A stretch of 15,194 nt of DNA, taken from assembly GCA_011053245.1 (NCBI GenBank), contig DRGS01000043.1, positions 1 to 15,194 on the forward strand. Direction: 5' to 3'. Positions 1 through 6,832 of the stretch are shown here, piece after piece (the first letter of the stretch is position 1; every line of letters begins with the position of its first letter). Origin of the DNA: Phycisphaerales bacterium (lineage in GTDB: Bacteria; Planctomycetota; Phycisphaerae; Sedimentisphaerales; Anaerohalosphaeraceae). Both the position numbers and the translations under genes were made by a program. The notes beneath the pieces are model-generated. The model had not been told where the DNA came from, searched no databases, and saw only the letters and a program-made list of their open reading frames with translations.

Positions 1-145
1 GGCAATGAATCACTTGACTCACCATTTAGATTATTCATGTTTAAAAACACTTTATGGACCCCAGTAAATTGTCTGTTTTCGTAAACTCCATTAAACCGCC
101 AGATTGTTCCTTGTGGTTTTTCGCCGAGTGTCTGCAAGTAATCCA
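1..145. repeat. Left copy of 145-bp terminal direct repeat
   Basis: Bases 1-145 are identical to 15050-15194, by direct reading of both ends. The repeat starts exactly at the first base of the 25-bp inverted repeat that bounds the 394-bp cassette. An exact end overlap usually means a circular contig (here 15,049 bp). Because the boundary coincides with a mobile-element end, two cassette copies flanking a linear segment are also possible. Confidence 0.95.
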
Positions 146-350
146 TTATATCTTCGTATAGCCACGGGGAATCGGGCAAGCCGTCTATCTCAACGCATAT
201 AGGCGTTGGGTTCAACTCTCCTGACTCATAACAGCCTATTGCATAGACAATTCTTGTCTTATAGCATATCTCTTTCTTGGGAGCTAAGTGTCCCCATGTA
301 TCAGTCATAACCTCTGATCTTTTTCTGTCCGTATAAGCATCAGTAATCAT
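1..350 (-). CDS. Cassette passenger gene, unknown 117-aa protein (runs off left edge)
   Basis: An ATG at 350 follows a good ribosome binding site (AAAGGA, about 7 nt upstream) and the frame stays open to base 1. The copy at the right end shows the continuation: CCT followed by TGA at 15046-15048, immediately outside the cassette. The full protein would be 117 residues. It starts MITDAYTDRKRSEVM, contains an acidic, tyrosine-rich middle, and ends with GESSDSLP, which is encoded by the 25-bp inverted repeat itself. I do not recognise the family. The gene fills the cassette almost end to end, so it is the passenger of this mobile unit. A clean cassette of this kind often carries a gene useful to the host or the element, but nothing in the sequence shows its role. 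Confidence 0.65.
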   Translation of the reverse strand, partial: MITDAYTDRKRSEVMTDTWGHLAPKKEICYKTRIVYAIGCYESGELNPTPICVEIDGLPDSPWLYEDIMDYLQTLGEKPQGTIWRFNGVYENRQFTGVHKVFLNMNNLNGESSDSL

Positions 351-367
351 ATTTAAATCCTTTCCAA

Positions 368-415
368 CTATGGTGAGTCAAGTGATTCATTGCCACTAAT
401 TTTAACTCTTATCAT
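368..415 (-). pseudogene. 5' stub of a gene broken by the cassette
   Basis: Directly after the structured RNA, ATG at 415 begins MIRVKIS and then enters the cassette end, stopping at TAG (368-370) after 15 codons. GAAGGG, seven bases upstream, can serve as ribosome binding site, as in the second RNA copy at 9924-10054. There the downstream gene begins MEKIKYS, a similar start, so this may be the first few codons of a related papain-like gene. The remainder of such a gene is not visible. Confidence is limited because only seven native codons remain. Confidence 0.35.
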
Positions 416-422
416 CCTTGAT

Positions 423-551
423 CCCTTCGATGCGGTTCTTTTCCGCCCTGACTGCGTTGTCGGTCATCATCGAATCCTCGACGTACAACTGTACGCCTCC
501 GGGTCAATAATAACCTCCGCCTTGTCAGGACGAAAAACTCCGCGCATCTAC
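423..551 (-). ncRNA. Structured RNA, copy 1
   Basis: This 129-nt stretch lies between the stop of the gene at 555-1007 and the next start at 415. It aligns end to end with 9924-10054. A 31-nt core (475-505) is identical in both and holds the hairpin CGUAC-AGUU-GUACG. An outer stem pairs 439-452 with 524-537: 14 contiguous pairs if the RNA is read from the minus strand, where two plus-strand C/A mismatches become G-U. An outermost helix (GAUGCG with CGCAUC) and an inner helix (GGUUAUUAU with AUGAUGACC) also form. The position, ending at a GAAGGG ribosome binding site, suits a cis-acting leader; an independent small RNA is the alternative. No known RNA family is recognised. Confidence 0.65.
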
Positions 552-554
552 TCG

Positions 555-1007
555 TTAATTATTGTCGTTCTTTCTCAACTCATACCCATATTTATTTATA
601 TAATACTCCCACTGGATTGTAAGTTCTTTGGACTTGCGAGTCTCGCCGGAGCCAAATAAACCGTTTCTCATTGTTACCAAAGGCGGTGGGATCGGTGGCT
701 TGCTGATGTCAACTATAAGCTCTTCGTCCTCCTTTCTCTGAAGAGAGAGCAGACAGATCATGCCGGGCAGATTGCCTATAAATGTAGCATTGTCAACAAT
801 CTCTTTATCATGGAGTTTTATTTGACATGCCCCATCAAAATGACCGTCTATTACGAAATGAAACACGCCAACCGTCCAATACATCTGTCGATCATCAATA
901 TCGCGGTCACGACTCAAAAGTATTATCGCTTCAGAATCTTTCAATTCATATAGAGCCCCCTCTTTGTTTGGTTTCCATATTTGTCCTGGATTAAGTTCTG
1001 TACTCAT
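555..1007 (-). CDS. Hypothetical phage protein, 150 aa
   Basis: ATG at 1007 is preceded by TTGAGGTG five to six bases upstream, a strong ribosome binding site of the type used by several genes here. The soluble protein starts MSTELNPGQIWKPNKEGALYEL and has a proline run (PPIPPP) near residue 105. The C-terminal third is basic and rich in tyrosine, and no membrane segment or metal-binding cluster is seen. The N-terminal part, with short hydrophobic strands, could be a small beta-rich domain. It is the last gene before the structured RNA copy 1. I do not recognise the family. The coding call rests on start quality, length and co-orientation with its neighbours. Confidence 0.7.
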   Translation of the reverse strand: MSTELNPGQIWKPNKEGALYELKDSEAIILLSRDRDIDDRQMYWTVGVFHFVIDGHFDGACQIKLHDKEIVDNATFIGNLPGMICLLSLQRKEDEELIVDISKPPIPPPLVTMRNGLFGSGETRKSKELTIQWEYYINKYGYELRKNDNN

Positions 1008-1033
1008 TTTTTCACCTCAATTCTTTTAAAATA

Positions 1034-1234
1034 TTACGCTGTTTTTCGATCCCAGTGCCGGCCCCGATTATCATCGCATCTATTGGCGGTCAGAAAACGC
1101 AGGCTCTTCGGCGGCCCCTGAACCGTCGCCGCATGCGACACTCCAAACCGAAAATACTGAAAGAAGGAAACTTCTCTCTGTAAATTAGGAACCCAAAACA
1201 TTCTAAAAATCGGCCTACGCTCACGTTTTATCAT
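1034..1234 (-). CDS. Small basic hypothetical protein, 66 aa
   Basis: The chosen ATG (1234) lies just after the stop of the 54-aa gene upstream (TGA 1240-1242), with GAGTGA as a modest ribosome binding site. A longer TTG start at 1282 would overlap that gene extensively and is less likely. The protein starts MIKRERRPIFRMFWVPN and is rich in arginine, lysine and aromatic residues; no domain is recognised. It could be a small nucleic-acid-binding protein, but this is only composition. Coding status is moderately supported by the tight spacing in the chain of genes. Confidence 0.45.
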   Translation of the reverse strand: MIKRERRPIFRMFWVPNLQREVSFFQYFRFGVSHAATVQGPPKSLRFLTANRCDDNRGRHWDRKTA

Positions 1235-1239
1235 CTTTT

Positions 1240-1404
1240 TCACTCGCTTTCTTTTTTCAATAGTTCCTGTAAACGCTCCCAATTATCATCTCTGGCTGCG
1301 ATCTCTTTTGCTGCCTTATTCCGCAGATGAACACGATGATAATGGACGTCGTTGTCCGTCATCAATATCGCCTCACGTTCCAGCAGTTCGTAATCATCGT
1401 CCAC
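1240..1404 (-). CDS. Small charged hypothetical protein, 54 aa
   Basis: A GTG start at 1404 lies seven bases after the stop of the methyltransferase upstream, and TGA at 1240 lies just before the next start. The protein begins (M)DDDYELLEREAIL and reads as a single charged helix-rich chain with heptad-like leucines and many Glu/Lys residues, ending LQELLKKESE. It fills an otherwise empty 130-bp gap in exact operon spacing. The ribosome binding site is weak (GAG), so translation may be coupled to the methyltransferase. Function unknown. Confidence 0.55.
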   Translation of the reverse strand: MDDDYELLEREAILMTDNDVHYHRVHLRNKAAKEIAARDDNWERLQELLKKESE

Positions 1405-1410
1405 GACGTT

Positions 1411-2583
1411 TCAACTCTCAAATAAACCATATTTCGCTTTCGCCTTATCCGCGCGGTTGAGCTTTATGTAATCGGGGTTCATTTCGCAGCCAACGTAATC
1501 CCTGCGGTTCTCATAAGCTACCATCGCCGTCGTGCCAGAACCCATGAAGGGATCAAGTACAATACCCGGCTGGAAACCGGCCCCACATCCGCAATCGGAC
1601 CATCCGGTCGTTTTCGTTTCAACGCCGGCGACCGCATTCGCCGATGGCGACCTTTCATTGCAGGGTTTTGTCACTGGTGTTTTTCGCCTGCGTTTGATTT
1701 GCTCGCCCTCTGTGATCCTCGTCCTCGCTTTACCGCACTTTTTACAGACATGCTCCGGGCAGCCCGCCAAAATGCACGGCTCGATCAGATCCGGCGGGAA
1801 CGTCGCAAAGTGCGCCTCGCTGTAAGGCTTGGTCGTCACAGTCCAGACAGAGCGTTTGTTGCGGGCGATTCCTGTTGTGTGATCTTTGCCCCATTGTGAG
1901 TTTTGGTTTGCTCTATGCCCATTCCGAGGGTCGCCGCCTTGTTCCTGCCCAGACCGAGCCTTTTCGCCACCAAAGGTCTGTTTTTCATTTGGACGAATCG
2001 AAGGCTCTTTGATCGCATCCATATCGCAGTAATACTTTGGCTGTTTCGTTAACAGGAAAATATACTCGTGCGCCTTTGTGCAGCGATCCTTAACCGATTC
2101 GGGCATTGGGTTGGGTTTATGCCAGATTATATCCTGGCGCAGATACCAGCCCGCGGCCTGCAATGCAAACGCCACCCGCCACGGTATACCGACAAGGTCT
2201 TTGGTTTTAAGGTTTGAGCATAGCGACCGCGACAATGGCCTATGGTCGTTGCGGCTTTGTTTGGGCCACCGCTCCTTATCTCGGCTGCCCGGAAGTCCAC
2301 TATTATAACTATCCCCCAGATTCAGCCACAGCGTCCCCTCTGGTTTCAACACCCGCCATACCTCGGCGAAGATCAGCACGGTATGCTCGACATATAGCTC
2401 CGGTGTCGGCTCAAGGCCATAGCAGCACACAGAGCCATCCGGCCACTTTGTCGGCGGCAGCCCGTAATCACGCAGACCCCAATAAGGTGGGCTGGTAACG
2501 CAGCAGTCAACGCTTTCAGCTTGCCATGTAGGTATGACCTCAAGGCTATTGCCGCAGATTATTGTATTTTTTATGTCGTCCAT
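1411..2583 (-). CDS. Site-specific DNA methyltransferase (N6-adenine/N4-cytosine type)
   Basis: This 390-residue amino-methyltransferase of the N6_N4_Mtase family transfers a methyl group from S-adenosylmethionine to a base in DNA. The catalytic motif TSPPYWG is at residues 30-36, and the cofactor motif VLDPFMGSGTT is at 342-352. This order (catalytic first, cofactor last) is the beta class. A TSPPY motif is common in N4-cytosine enzymes but also occurs in N6-adenine ones, so the base is open. The middle carries cysteine pairs (CxxHVCKKC and CGC, about 277-335) that may bind zinc. ATG at 2583 follows AAGGCGGC. No restriction endonuclease is adjacent, so it is probably an orphan phage enzyme that alters or protects DNA. 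Its C-terminus KAKYGLFES nearly matches that of the next enzyme upstream. Confidence 0.93.
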   Translation of the reverse strand: MDDIKNTIICGNSLEVIPTWQAESVDCCVTSPPYWGLRDYGLPPTKWPDGSVCCYGLEPTPELYVEHTVLIFAEVWRVLKPEGTLWLNLGDSYNSGLPGSRDKERWPKQSRNDHRPLSRSLCSNLKTKDLVGIPWRVAFALQAAGWYLRQDIIWHKPNPMPESVKDRCTKAHEYIFLLTKQPKYYCDMDAIKEPSIRPNEKQTFGGEKARSGQEQGGDPRNGHRANQNSQWGKDHTTGIARNKRSVWTVTTKPYSEAHFATFPPDLIEPCILAGCPEHVCKKCGKARTRITEGEQIKRRRKTPVTKPCNERSPSANAVAGVETKTTGWSDCGCGAGFQPGIVLDPFMGSGTTAMVAYENRRDYVGCEMNPDYIKLNRADKAKAKYGLFES

Positions 2584-2589
2584 GCCGCC

Positions 2590-4149
2590 TTAACTTTCAA
2601 ATAATCCTAATTTCGCTTTCGCGTTGGCTAACCTGGCTTTTATGATCTTTACATAATCGGGGTCCCGCTCGATGCCGATGTAATCACATCCGGTATTGTA
2701 CGCAGCCAGTAACGTGGTGCCCGACCCTGCGAACGGGTCCAGCACGAGCCCCCCGGTCGGGGTCGAGGTCAACTTGCACAGGTACTCCATCAAAGCCAAC
2801 GGCTTAACCGTCGGGTGATGGTTTTTAACTGGCGAGTTAGGGTGTGTGTCTTTCCAATGTTCATCGTTTCCGCTTTCAGATGTAAATATTTCATGGCTTC
2901 CACCCTGCCCGTTCTTTGCATACTTTTGCTTCACTTCCAACCCCTCGCATCCTTCGTTTCGCTCGCTCTTGCTGGCCTTTGCGCAATAGAAAAACCGCGA
3001 TGCACCGCCTTTGTCGTTGAACCCAAAACTGTCCACGCCTTTTTTGTGTTCACCCTCTGTGAAGAATTTATGGTTATCCAGTTGATTCTCTCGCACCCTA
3101 TCTGTCGAAACACTCTCCCCACTCTGCTCATCCAGCATCGCCGCCGCCTGCTCATCCAGGATCACGTTGGCCGGGAATCGACCCGTTTCGGTGTCAATCT
3201 CGCCGGTTCTATTGCTGCCGCCGAGCCCATCTGCGTAACAAGATTGTGAGTCCTCCCTGCGTTTCGTGAATTTGGGGACACCGTCTTTTGCCGGGATCCG
3301 CCCGGCGTCGATATTGAGGCCGGAGACTCCGTGGACAAGGGCGTTATTGGCGTAGCTTCCATCGTTGCATTTCATAGCGACTAAGATCGGCTCGTAAGCA
3401 GGCTTTAGACCATGAGATTTCCAGCCATTCCAGAGCAAAGCCTCCGGAGTTGCGGGGGCGGTGATGTCTCTGTCTTCAAACTTCGTTTCGCCATCCATAC
3501 TCCATCCAGACATTGCATTTTCCTGACGACCTACAACCTCCCGCTTTTTGAAGTTTTCACTTTCGACGGTTCGCTCCGCGATCATCTGTTCAACCCATTC
3601 TGGCACATCACACTTGATATATGGCCGTAATTTATCAAAGTACTGTTTTGTTGCGATGTGAGGTTGTTCGCCACTTGTAAAGTAATGGCCAGCCTCACTT
3701 TCGGTTCCCATAATGATCCCACACTGCGAGGCCGATAATCCAGTACCCCTCATCCATTCTGTAAACCGTAGCTGTCGTTGCCTGCGTTTTTTGACCGCAT
3801 CCTGTTTATCAATCTGTTTTGAAATATCGGTTGCTTTCGGGAAGCCGGAGCCGTAGAGCCACATTATACAATCTTTAAGAATGAACCCTGCGTCCTCGAC
3901 GTTTACAGCCATCCGATGCTGGGTGCGGCTGCCGGCGAAGCAGAGCATCGTCCCGCCCGGCTTGAGTACCCGCAGGATCTCTGCAAACTGGGCGACCGAA
4001 GGGACCTTATAATCCCAACCCTTGCCCATAAACGACCACCCGTAAGGCGGGTCGGTGATTACGCAATCGATCGAGTCGGTAGCGATCGTCGGCATCACAT
4101 CCTCGTTTTTACCGCAAATAATTGTATTTTTAAGTTTGTCAAAGTCCAT
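2590..4149 (-). CDS. Site-specific DNA methyltransferase, DPPY type
   Basis: This 519-residue second member of the N6_N4_Mtase family has TDPPYGW at 32-38 and VLDPFAGSGTT at 469-479, again in beta-class order. DPPY points to N6-adenine as the usual target. Between the motifs lies a long variable region (about 100-440), the expected place of target recognition, containing NHHPTVKPLALMEYL, the conserved stretch before the cofactor motif. ATG at 4149 is preceded by GAAAGAG. It ends six bases before the start of the shorter methyltransferase, with which it shares an N-terminal KNTIICG and a C-terminal KLGLFES. The two are probably paralogues placed in tandem. Orphan activity is likely, as no partner nuclease is seen. 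Confidence 0.94.
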   Translation of the reverse strand: MDFDKLKNTIICGKNEDVMPTIATDSIDCVITDPPYGWSFMGKGWDYKVPSVAQFAEILRVLKPGGTMLCFAGSRTQHRMAVNVEDAGFILKDCIMWLYGSGFPKATDISKQIDKQDAVKKRRQRQLRFTEWMRGTGLSASQCGIIMGTESEAGHYFTSGEQPHIATKQYFDKLRPYIKCDVPEWVEQMIAERTVESENFKKREVVGRQENAMSGWSMDGETKFEDRDITAPATPEALLWNGWKSHGLKPAYEPILVAMKCNDGSYANNALVHGVSGLNIDAGRIPAKDGVPKFTKRREDSQSCYADGLGGSNRTGEIDTETGRFPANVILDEQAAAMLDEQSGESVSTDRVRENQLDNHKFFTEGEHKKGVDSFGFNDKGGASRFFYCAKASKSERNEGCEGLEVKQKYAKNGQGGSHEIFTSESGNDEHWKDTHPNSPVKNHHPTVKPLALMEYLCKLTSTPTGGLVLDPFAGSGTTLLAAYNTGCDYIGIERDPDYVKIIKARLANAKAKLGLFES

Positions 4150-4164
4150 CCGTGACTCTTTCTG

Positions 4165-4491
4165 TTATTTAACGTGCGGGACCCTTATGGTTCCGTATAT
4201 TTTTAAGCCAAAAAAGGTTATCCCGGACCCATCGAACCCTTTCTTAATCATCTCATCTCTTCTCTCGACGTCGGTTGCCGTTGGTTTTACAAGCCGATCG
4301 AAGTTTTCGTGCACCAGCATTTCTAATAAATGCCAATGGTTATCCGGTATTCTTAGCTGTGTCGGACATTCTCCGTTGTTCTCGGATTGAAAGTCACCCA
4401 TCATTTTGTTGACTACATCAATCAGTCCCTGCCCGTCAACAACGTTTTCTAAGAGGTCGGCGGCGTTTATTTTCAGGTTGTTTTTGCCCAT
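4165..4491 (-). CDS. Hypothetical protein, 108 aa
   Basis: ATG at 4491 follows GGAAAGG with six bases between, which decides this start over an ATG at 4542 that has no ribosome binding site. The protein starts MGKNNLKINAADLLEN. It is soluble and mixed alpha/beta, with HWHLLEMLVHENF near the middle and a C-terminal GITFFGLKIYGT stretch that resembles the glycine/hydrophobic tail of some phage hypothetical proteins. It lies between the integrase and the larger methyltransferase, all co-directional. No family is recognised and no function is proposed. Confidence 0.7.
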   Translation of the reverse strand: MGKNNLKINAADLLENVVDGQGLIDVVNKMMGDFQSENNGECPTQLRIPDNHWHLLEMLVHENFDRLVKPTATDVERRDEMIKKGFDGSGITFFGLKIYGTIRVPHVK

Positions 4492-4551
4492 TTTATGCCT
4501 TTCCGTTTTCGTTTTTCTTTTTTCTGTTATAAACGCATACAAACACTGTAT

Positions 4552-5412
4552 TTATGAACTTTCATCGTGTTTACTGGCAGTTTCTGGCACGAACGGCGAT
4601 TCGTCCGTCGATCTACCCAGCGAATCCATCGCGTCCATCTGCTCTAACTTCTCGCTATTTAACGTCTTAGCGTAAATCCTCGTCGTTTCGATAGATGAAT
4701 GGCCAAGCTGCTCGGCGACGAAGTTTATGTCTTTTTTATAATTATATAAACGGGTTGCGAAGGTATGCCGCATGCAGTGAAGATGCCAGGCAGGGTCGCC
4801 AACGATCACAGCTATCTTTTTACCCCGATCGTGCAGTGCATCGTAACTCAGTTTCCTGCCGGCATAATTCGTAAACACCGGATCCCTGGGGCCCTTACCC
4901 GCGATGATCCTCTCGAAAAGGTACGCGGTCTTTGGCGAGATTATTATCGATCGCTGCTTGGAACCCTTGCCCCTGCGGACGTTCACCATCTGTTTGCTCA
5001 CATCAATATCGCTAACCCGAAGGTCGCACAACTCAGAGGCCCTTAACCCGGTACCGAGCAGGACAAGGTATATGTTGCGAAGCGAGACCGCTTTAGCGAC
5101 CCTCAACGCCTGTAGATCGCTTGTCACCTGCTGCTCGCTCCGAAAGTCGCCGCTCCTAAGCTGGGTCTTTTTAATACGTTTGGCCCTTGTCCGGAACTCG
5201 CCGCCAGCGATCCGCTCCTGGATAGCCGCGATCGTCTGGGGCCTAAACGACCCGCCGCTCTTAGTAACACAGCCGGCATCGTTGAGCTTATCGGCAATCG
5301 ACTGAAGCGTAGGCACACGACCGCCCCGGACCTTGCGCGATGCCAGACGAACGATGTCGATCGTCGCCCGCTCTTTATCCGTTACTCCAAATTTTTTACG
5401 ACCTGTTCTCAC
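4552..5412 (-). CDS. int: Tyrosine recombinase / integrase
   Basis: This enzyme cuts and joins DNA through a tyrosine nucleophile, normally to integrate and excise the element. Counted from the GTG start, the catalytic set is complete: Arg124 (GTGLRASE), Lys near 150-152 (RGKGSKQR), His212 and Arg215 (HLHCMRHTFATRL), His238 (LGHSSIETT) and Tyr247 (RIYAK). The GTG at 5412 is chosen because GGAGG lies five bases upstream; an ATG at 5436 lacks such a site and overlaps the previous gene by 14 bases. The first 80 residues contain SIADKLNDAGCVTKSGGSFRPQT, split as a helix-turn-helix, recalling the Recombinase domain of serine recombinases rather than the usual SAM-like arm. No attachment site is identifiable from sequence alone. 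Confidence 0.93.
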   Translation of the reverse strand: MRTGRKKFGVTDKERATIDIVRLASRKVRGGRVPTLQSIADKLNDAGCVTKSGGSFRPQTIAAIQERIAGGEFRTRAKRIKKTQLRSGDFRSEQQVTSDLQALRVAKAVSLRNIYLVLLGTGLRASELCDLRVSDIDVSKQMVNVRRGKGSKQRSIIISPKTAYLFERIIAGKGPRDPVFTNYAGRKLSYDALHDRGKKIAVIVGDPAWHLHCMRHTFATRLYNYKKDINFVAEQLGHSSIETTRIYAKTLNSEKLEQMDAMDSLGRSTDESPFVPETASKHDESS

Positions 5413-5422
5413 ATCACCCTCC

Positions 5423-5755
5423 TCATTGCTCTTCATCTATTCTTGGTTTCAAAGCCTGTTTTATTGCTTCCACTGGTGTTATGCCTCCGGCGATGGTTCG
5501 GTTGCGTGGGGTTGCTTGATAATGCTCGATGACTTCCCAAATAATATCATAATCGTCCCCACCTGTCGGCACATTGACACAACGTAAATCCCAACTGTTT
5601 TCTTCCAGGGCTTCAAACGGCGACAGATCCTCTATCCTGTCACACATGGCTATTACTGTGCCGGGCAACATCATCATTGCATTGTACTTCTGCGTGGTCG
5701 CTTTCTCTGCCGCTGCTCTTATCTTGGCTACTTCTTCGGGGTTTAGTTTACTCAC
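5423..5755 (-). CDS. Hypothetical protein, 110 aa
   Basis: A GTG start at 5755 has a strong ribosome binding site (AAGGAG) eight bases upstream. The soluble, acidic protein starts MSKLNPEEVAKIRAAAEKA, with a helical N-terminus, and its C-terminus ends PVEAIKQALKPRIDEEQ. The TGA stop lies inside the region before the integrase start, so the integrase ribosome binding site is embedded in the last codons; translation of the two is probably coupled. No family recognised. Confidence 0.7.
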   Translation of the reverse strand: MSKLNPEEVAKIRAAAEKATTQKYNAMMMLPGTVIAMCDRIEDLSPFEALEENSWDLRCVNVPTGGDDYDIIWEVIEHYQATPRNRTIAGGITPVEAIKQALKPRIDEEQ

Positions 5756-5775
5756 GGTTATTTCTCCTTAAATGT

Positions 5776-5976
5776 TTACATGTGTCGGGTGTCATAACAG
5801 ATCCAAGCCCACGCTGCCAGCATCCAGATAACCAAAAGACCCACTATTCTGGAGCATGTAAGCCAGCACAAAAACCACCACGCCAACTTGACTGCTCCTA
5901 CTAAGAGCGCAATCAAAATAACGATTACGAGAATACATCCTGCCGCTGACATTAAGCATTTATTACATGGATTCAT
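5776..5976 (-). CDS. Small membrane protein, 66 aa, two transmembrane segments
   Basis: ATG at 5976 has GAGG five bases upstream and overlaps the stop of the previous gene as ATGA; this start is preferred over a GTG at 6000. Two strongly hydrophobic stretches, about residues 10-33 (SAAGCILVIVILIALLVG onward) and 36-59 (LLVIWMLAAWAW), predict a hairpin in the inner membrane with both short ends on the same side. It has several cysteines and tryptophans. Small two-segment proteins are frequent in phage early regions and may act in exclusion or lysis timing, but nothing here singles out a role. Confidence 0.7.
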   Translation of the reverse strand: MNPCNKCLMSAAGCILVIVILIALLVGAVKLAWWFLCWLTCSRIVGLLVIWMLAAWAWICYDTRHM

Positions 5977-6146
5977 CTTCGCCTCACTTTCTTCGCCCAC
6001 TCCCAGATCCTTATGTAGAGGCGGCGGGAATATGAAAGACAGGGCTTGCGGTTACGAAAAACATTTGTCTTATGCTTAGAGCATCGCCCATCGGGACCAT
6101 AAATCCACCATGTAAACCAAAAACAGTTTCTACACAGTCGCTTCAT
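5973..6146 (-). CDS. Small cysteine-rich basic protein, 57 aa
   Basis: ATG at 6146 directly follows the TAG stop of the upstream gene, and the TGA stop overlaps the next start as ATGA. This exact fit on both sides is the main evidence. The protein begins MKRLCRNCFWFTWW and has Cys5, Cys8, Cys22 and Cys36 with histidine in GRCSKHKTN, compatible with a small zinc-binding fold. The C-terminal half is strongly basic (SYSRRLYIRI, ending KKVRRR), which suggests nucleic acid or membrane-surface binding. The ribosome binding site GGTGGAG lies inside the end of the upstream gene. Family unknown. Confidence 0.65.
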   Translation of the reverse strand: MKRLCRNCFWFTWWIYGPDGRCSKHKTNVFRNRKPCLSYSRRLYIRIWEWAKKVRRR

Positions 6147-6443
6147 CTACTCCACCCCCTCAACTTGAATATCCCACTGGATAAGGACAGGGCACTTAGC
6201 TAATAATTTCAGCCATTCCATACCTGCCACAGATATTCTGTGATAGCGGTTATATCCGTTTACTAATGGCCTGAAACAAGTTTCGCCTTTGCGGATTATG
6301 TCGCCAGTAATTACGCACGTGTGCTGTTTTCTGCACTTGCAGTCGCTCCACGGGTGAGACGTGTACGCATCGCAATTCAGCCCATAAAGCCCTATATCTG
6401 CTTCGCCAAGGATTGTTATGAATTTATAGTTAAATGAGTTCAT
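6147..6443 (-). CDS. Hypothetical cysteine-containing protein, 98 aa
   Basis: ATG at 6443 follows GGGGGTGGAG at the end of the upstream gene, with one base between the stop and the start. The protein starts MNSFNYKFITILGEADIG, then shows CDAY...SDCKCRKQHTCVITGDIIRKGETCFRP at about 24-58. This is a cluster of five cysteines with a histidine followed by an ITGDIIRKGE turn, which resembles small zinc-ribbon or HNH-adjacent modules where metal-bound treble-clef proteins mark incoming features. The family is not recognised with certainty. It sits in a tight run of small genes and is probably translated by coupling. Confidence 0.65.
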   Translation of the reverse strand: MNSFNYKFITILGEADIGLYGLNCDAYTSHPWSDCKCRKQHTCVITGDIIRKGETCFRPLVNGYNRYHRISVAGMEWLKLLAKCPVLIQWDIQVEGVE

Positions 6444-6444
6444 C

Positions 6445-6828
6445 TTACTCCACCCCCTTTACAGCTTCAAGGGCTGCTCTGAGGTAGTCGGCTGGGGTGG
6501 CGTAGCCGGCAGTCCATGTCCAGAGCGTGCTGTAAGCCTCAGCCTCTGATTGTCTCCATATTTCCCTGAGTTGATTAAGTGCCCTTGCTCGCATTGTTGT
6601 AGTCGCACAGCCCTCCCTAAACACCTTCATTGCCACATTCCAATCTATCACGATAGGGGCGGGGACGGTGCAGGGGCCAATCTGCTTTTTCCATTTGAGG
6701 TCACACTTTTTACAGGTCACTCCTTTGACCGGATAACTGCGCCACCTGTGCTGTAGATTTTGTTGAAACAACTCCGGGAACGCTTTCGGTATCGCTACTG
6801 CTAATTGGTCGTCGCTTAGGGTTTTCAT
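6445..6828 (-). CDS. Hypothetical phage protein with CxxC, 127 aa
   Basis: ATG at 6828 lies four bases after the stop of the Gp37/Gp68 gene. The protein starts MKTLSDDQLAVAIPKAFPEL. Residues about 38-53 hold TCKKCDLKWKKQIGPC, a possible zinc-binding knuckle. A stretch IDWNVAMKVFREG follows, and the end YATPADYLRAALEAVKG matches the TPEHYLIAAAMA-type tail I know from short phage hypothetical proteins, though that is memory and not a search. It is followed by GGAG-containing stop/start junctions into the next genes. Role unknown. Confidence 0.7.
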   Translation of the reverse strand: MKTLSDDQLAVAIPKAFPELFQQNLQHRWRSYPVKGVTCKKCDLKWKKQIGPCTVPAPIVIDWNVAMKVFREGCATTTMRARALNQLREIWRQSEAEAYSTLWTWTAGYATPADYLRAALEAVKGVE

Positions 6829-6832
6829 GAGG

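Larger units (their letters stand above)
1..394. mobile_element. 394-bp transposase-less cassette with IS1595-type ends
   Basis: The unit is bounded by perfect inverted 25-bp ends, 1-25 (GGCAATGAATC...GACTCACCAT) and its reverse complement at 370-394. They are identical to the ends of the complete insertion sequence at 10867-12461. The interior does not resemble that insertion sequence and encodes one gene on the minus strand. This matches the idea of a mobile insertion cassette: a passenger gene between IS ends, moved by a transposase supplied in trans. No target duplication is seen when the window is closed into a circle: the left flank is CTTTTCAA (15042-15049) and the right flank is ACTAATTT (395-402). 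Either the window is not a simple circle or a deletion followed insertion. Confidence 0.75.

Noticed and set aside
1..145. The terminal repeat as a phage direct terminal repeat used in packaging
   Set aside because: The repeat begins exactly at a mobile-element end and no packaging or structural genes are present, so assembly overlap or two cassette copies is more likely.
423..551. The repeated RNA as an OMEGA/HEARO RNA guiding an IscB or TnpB nuclease
   Set aside because: No IscB, TnpB or HNH nuclease gene is adjacent to either copy, and the copies sit as leaders between ordinary phage genes.
1411..4149. A restriction-modification system
   Set aside because: No endonuclease gene is recognisable beside either methyltransferase; the neighbours are small hypotheticals and the integrase gene.
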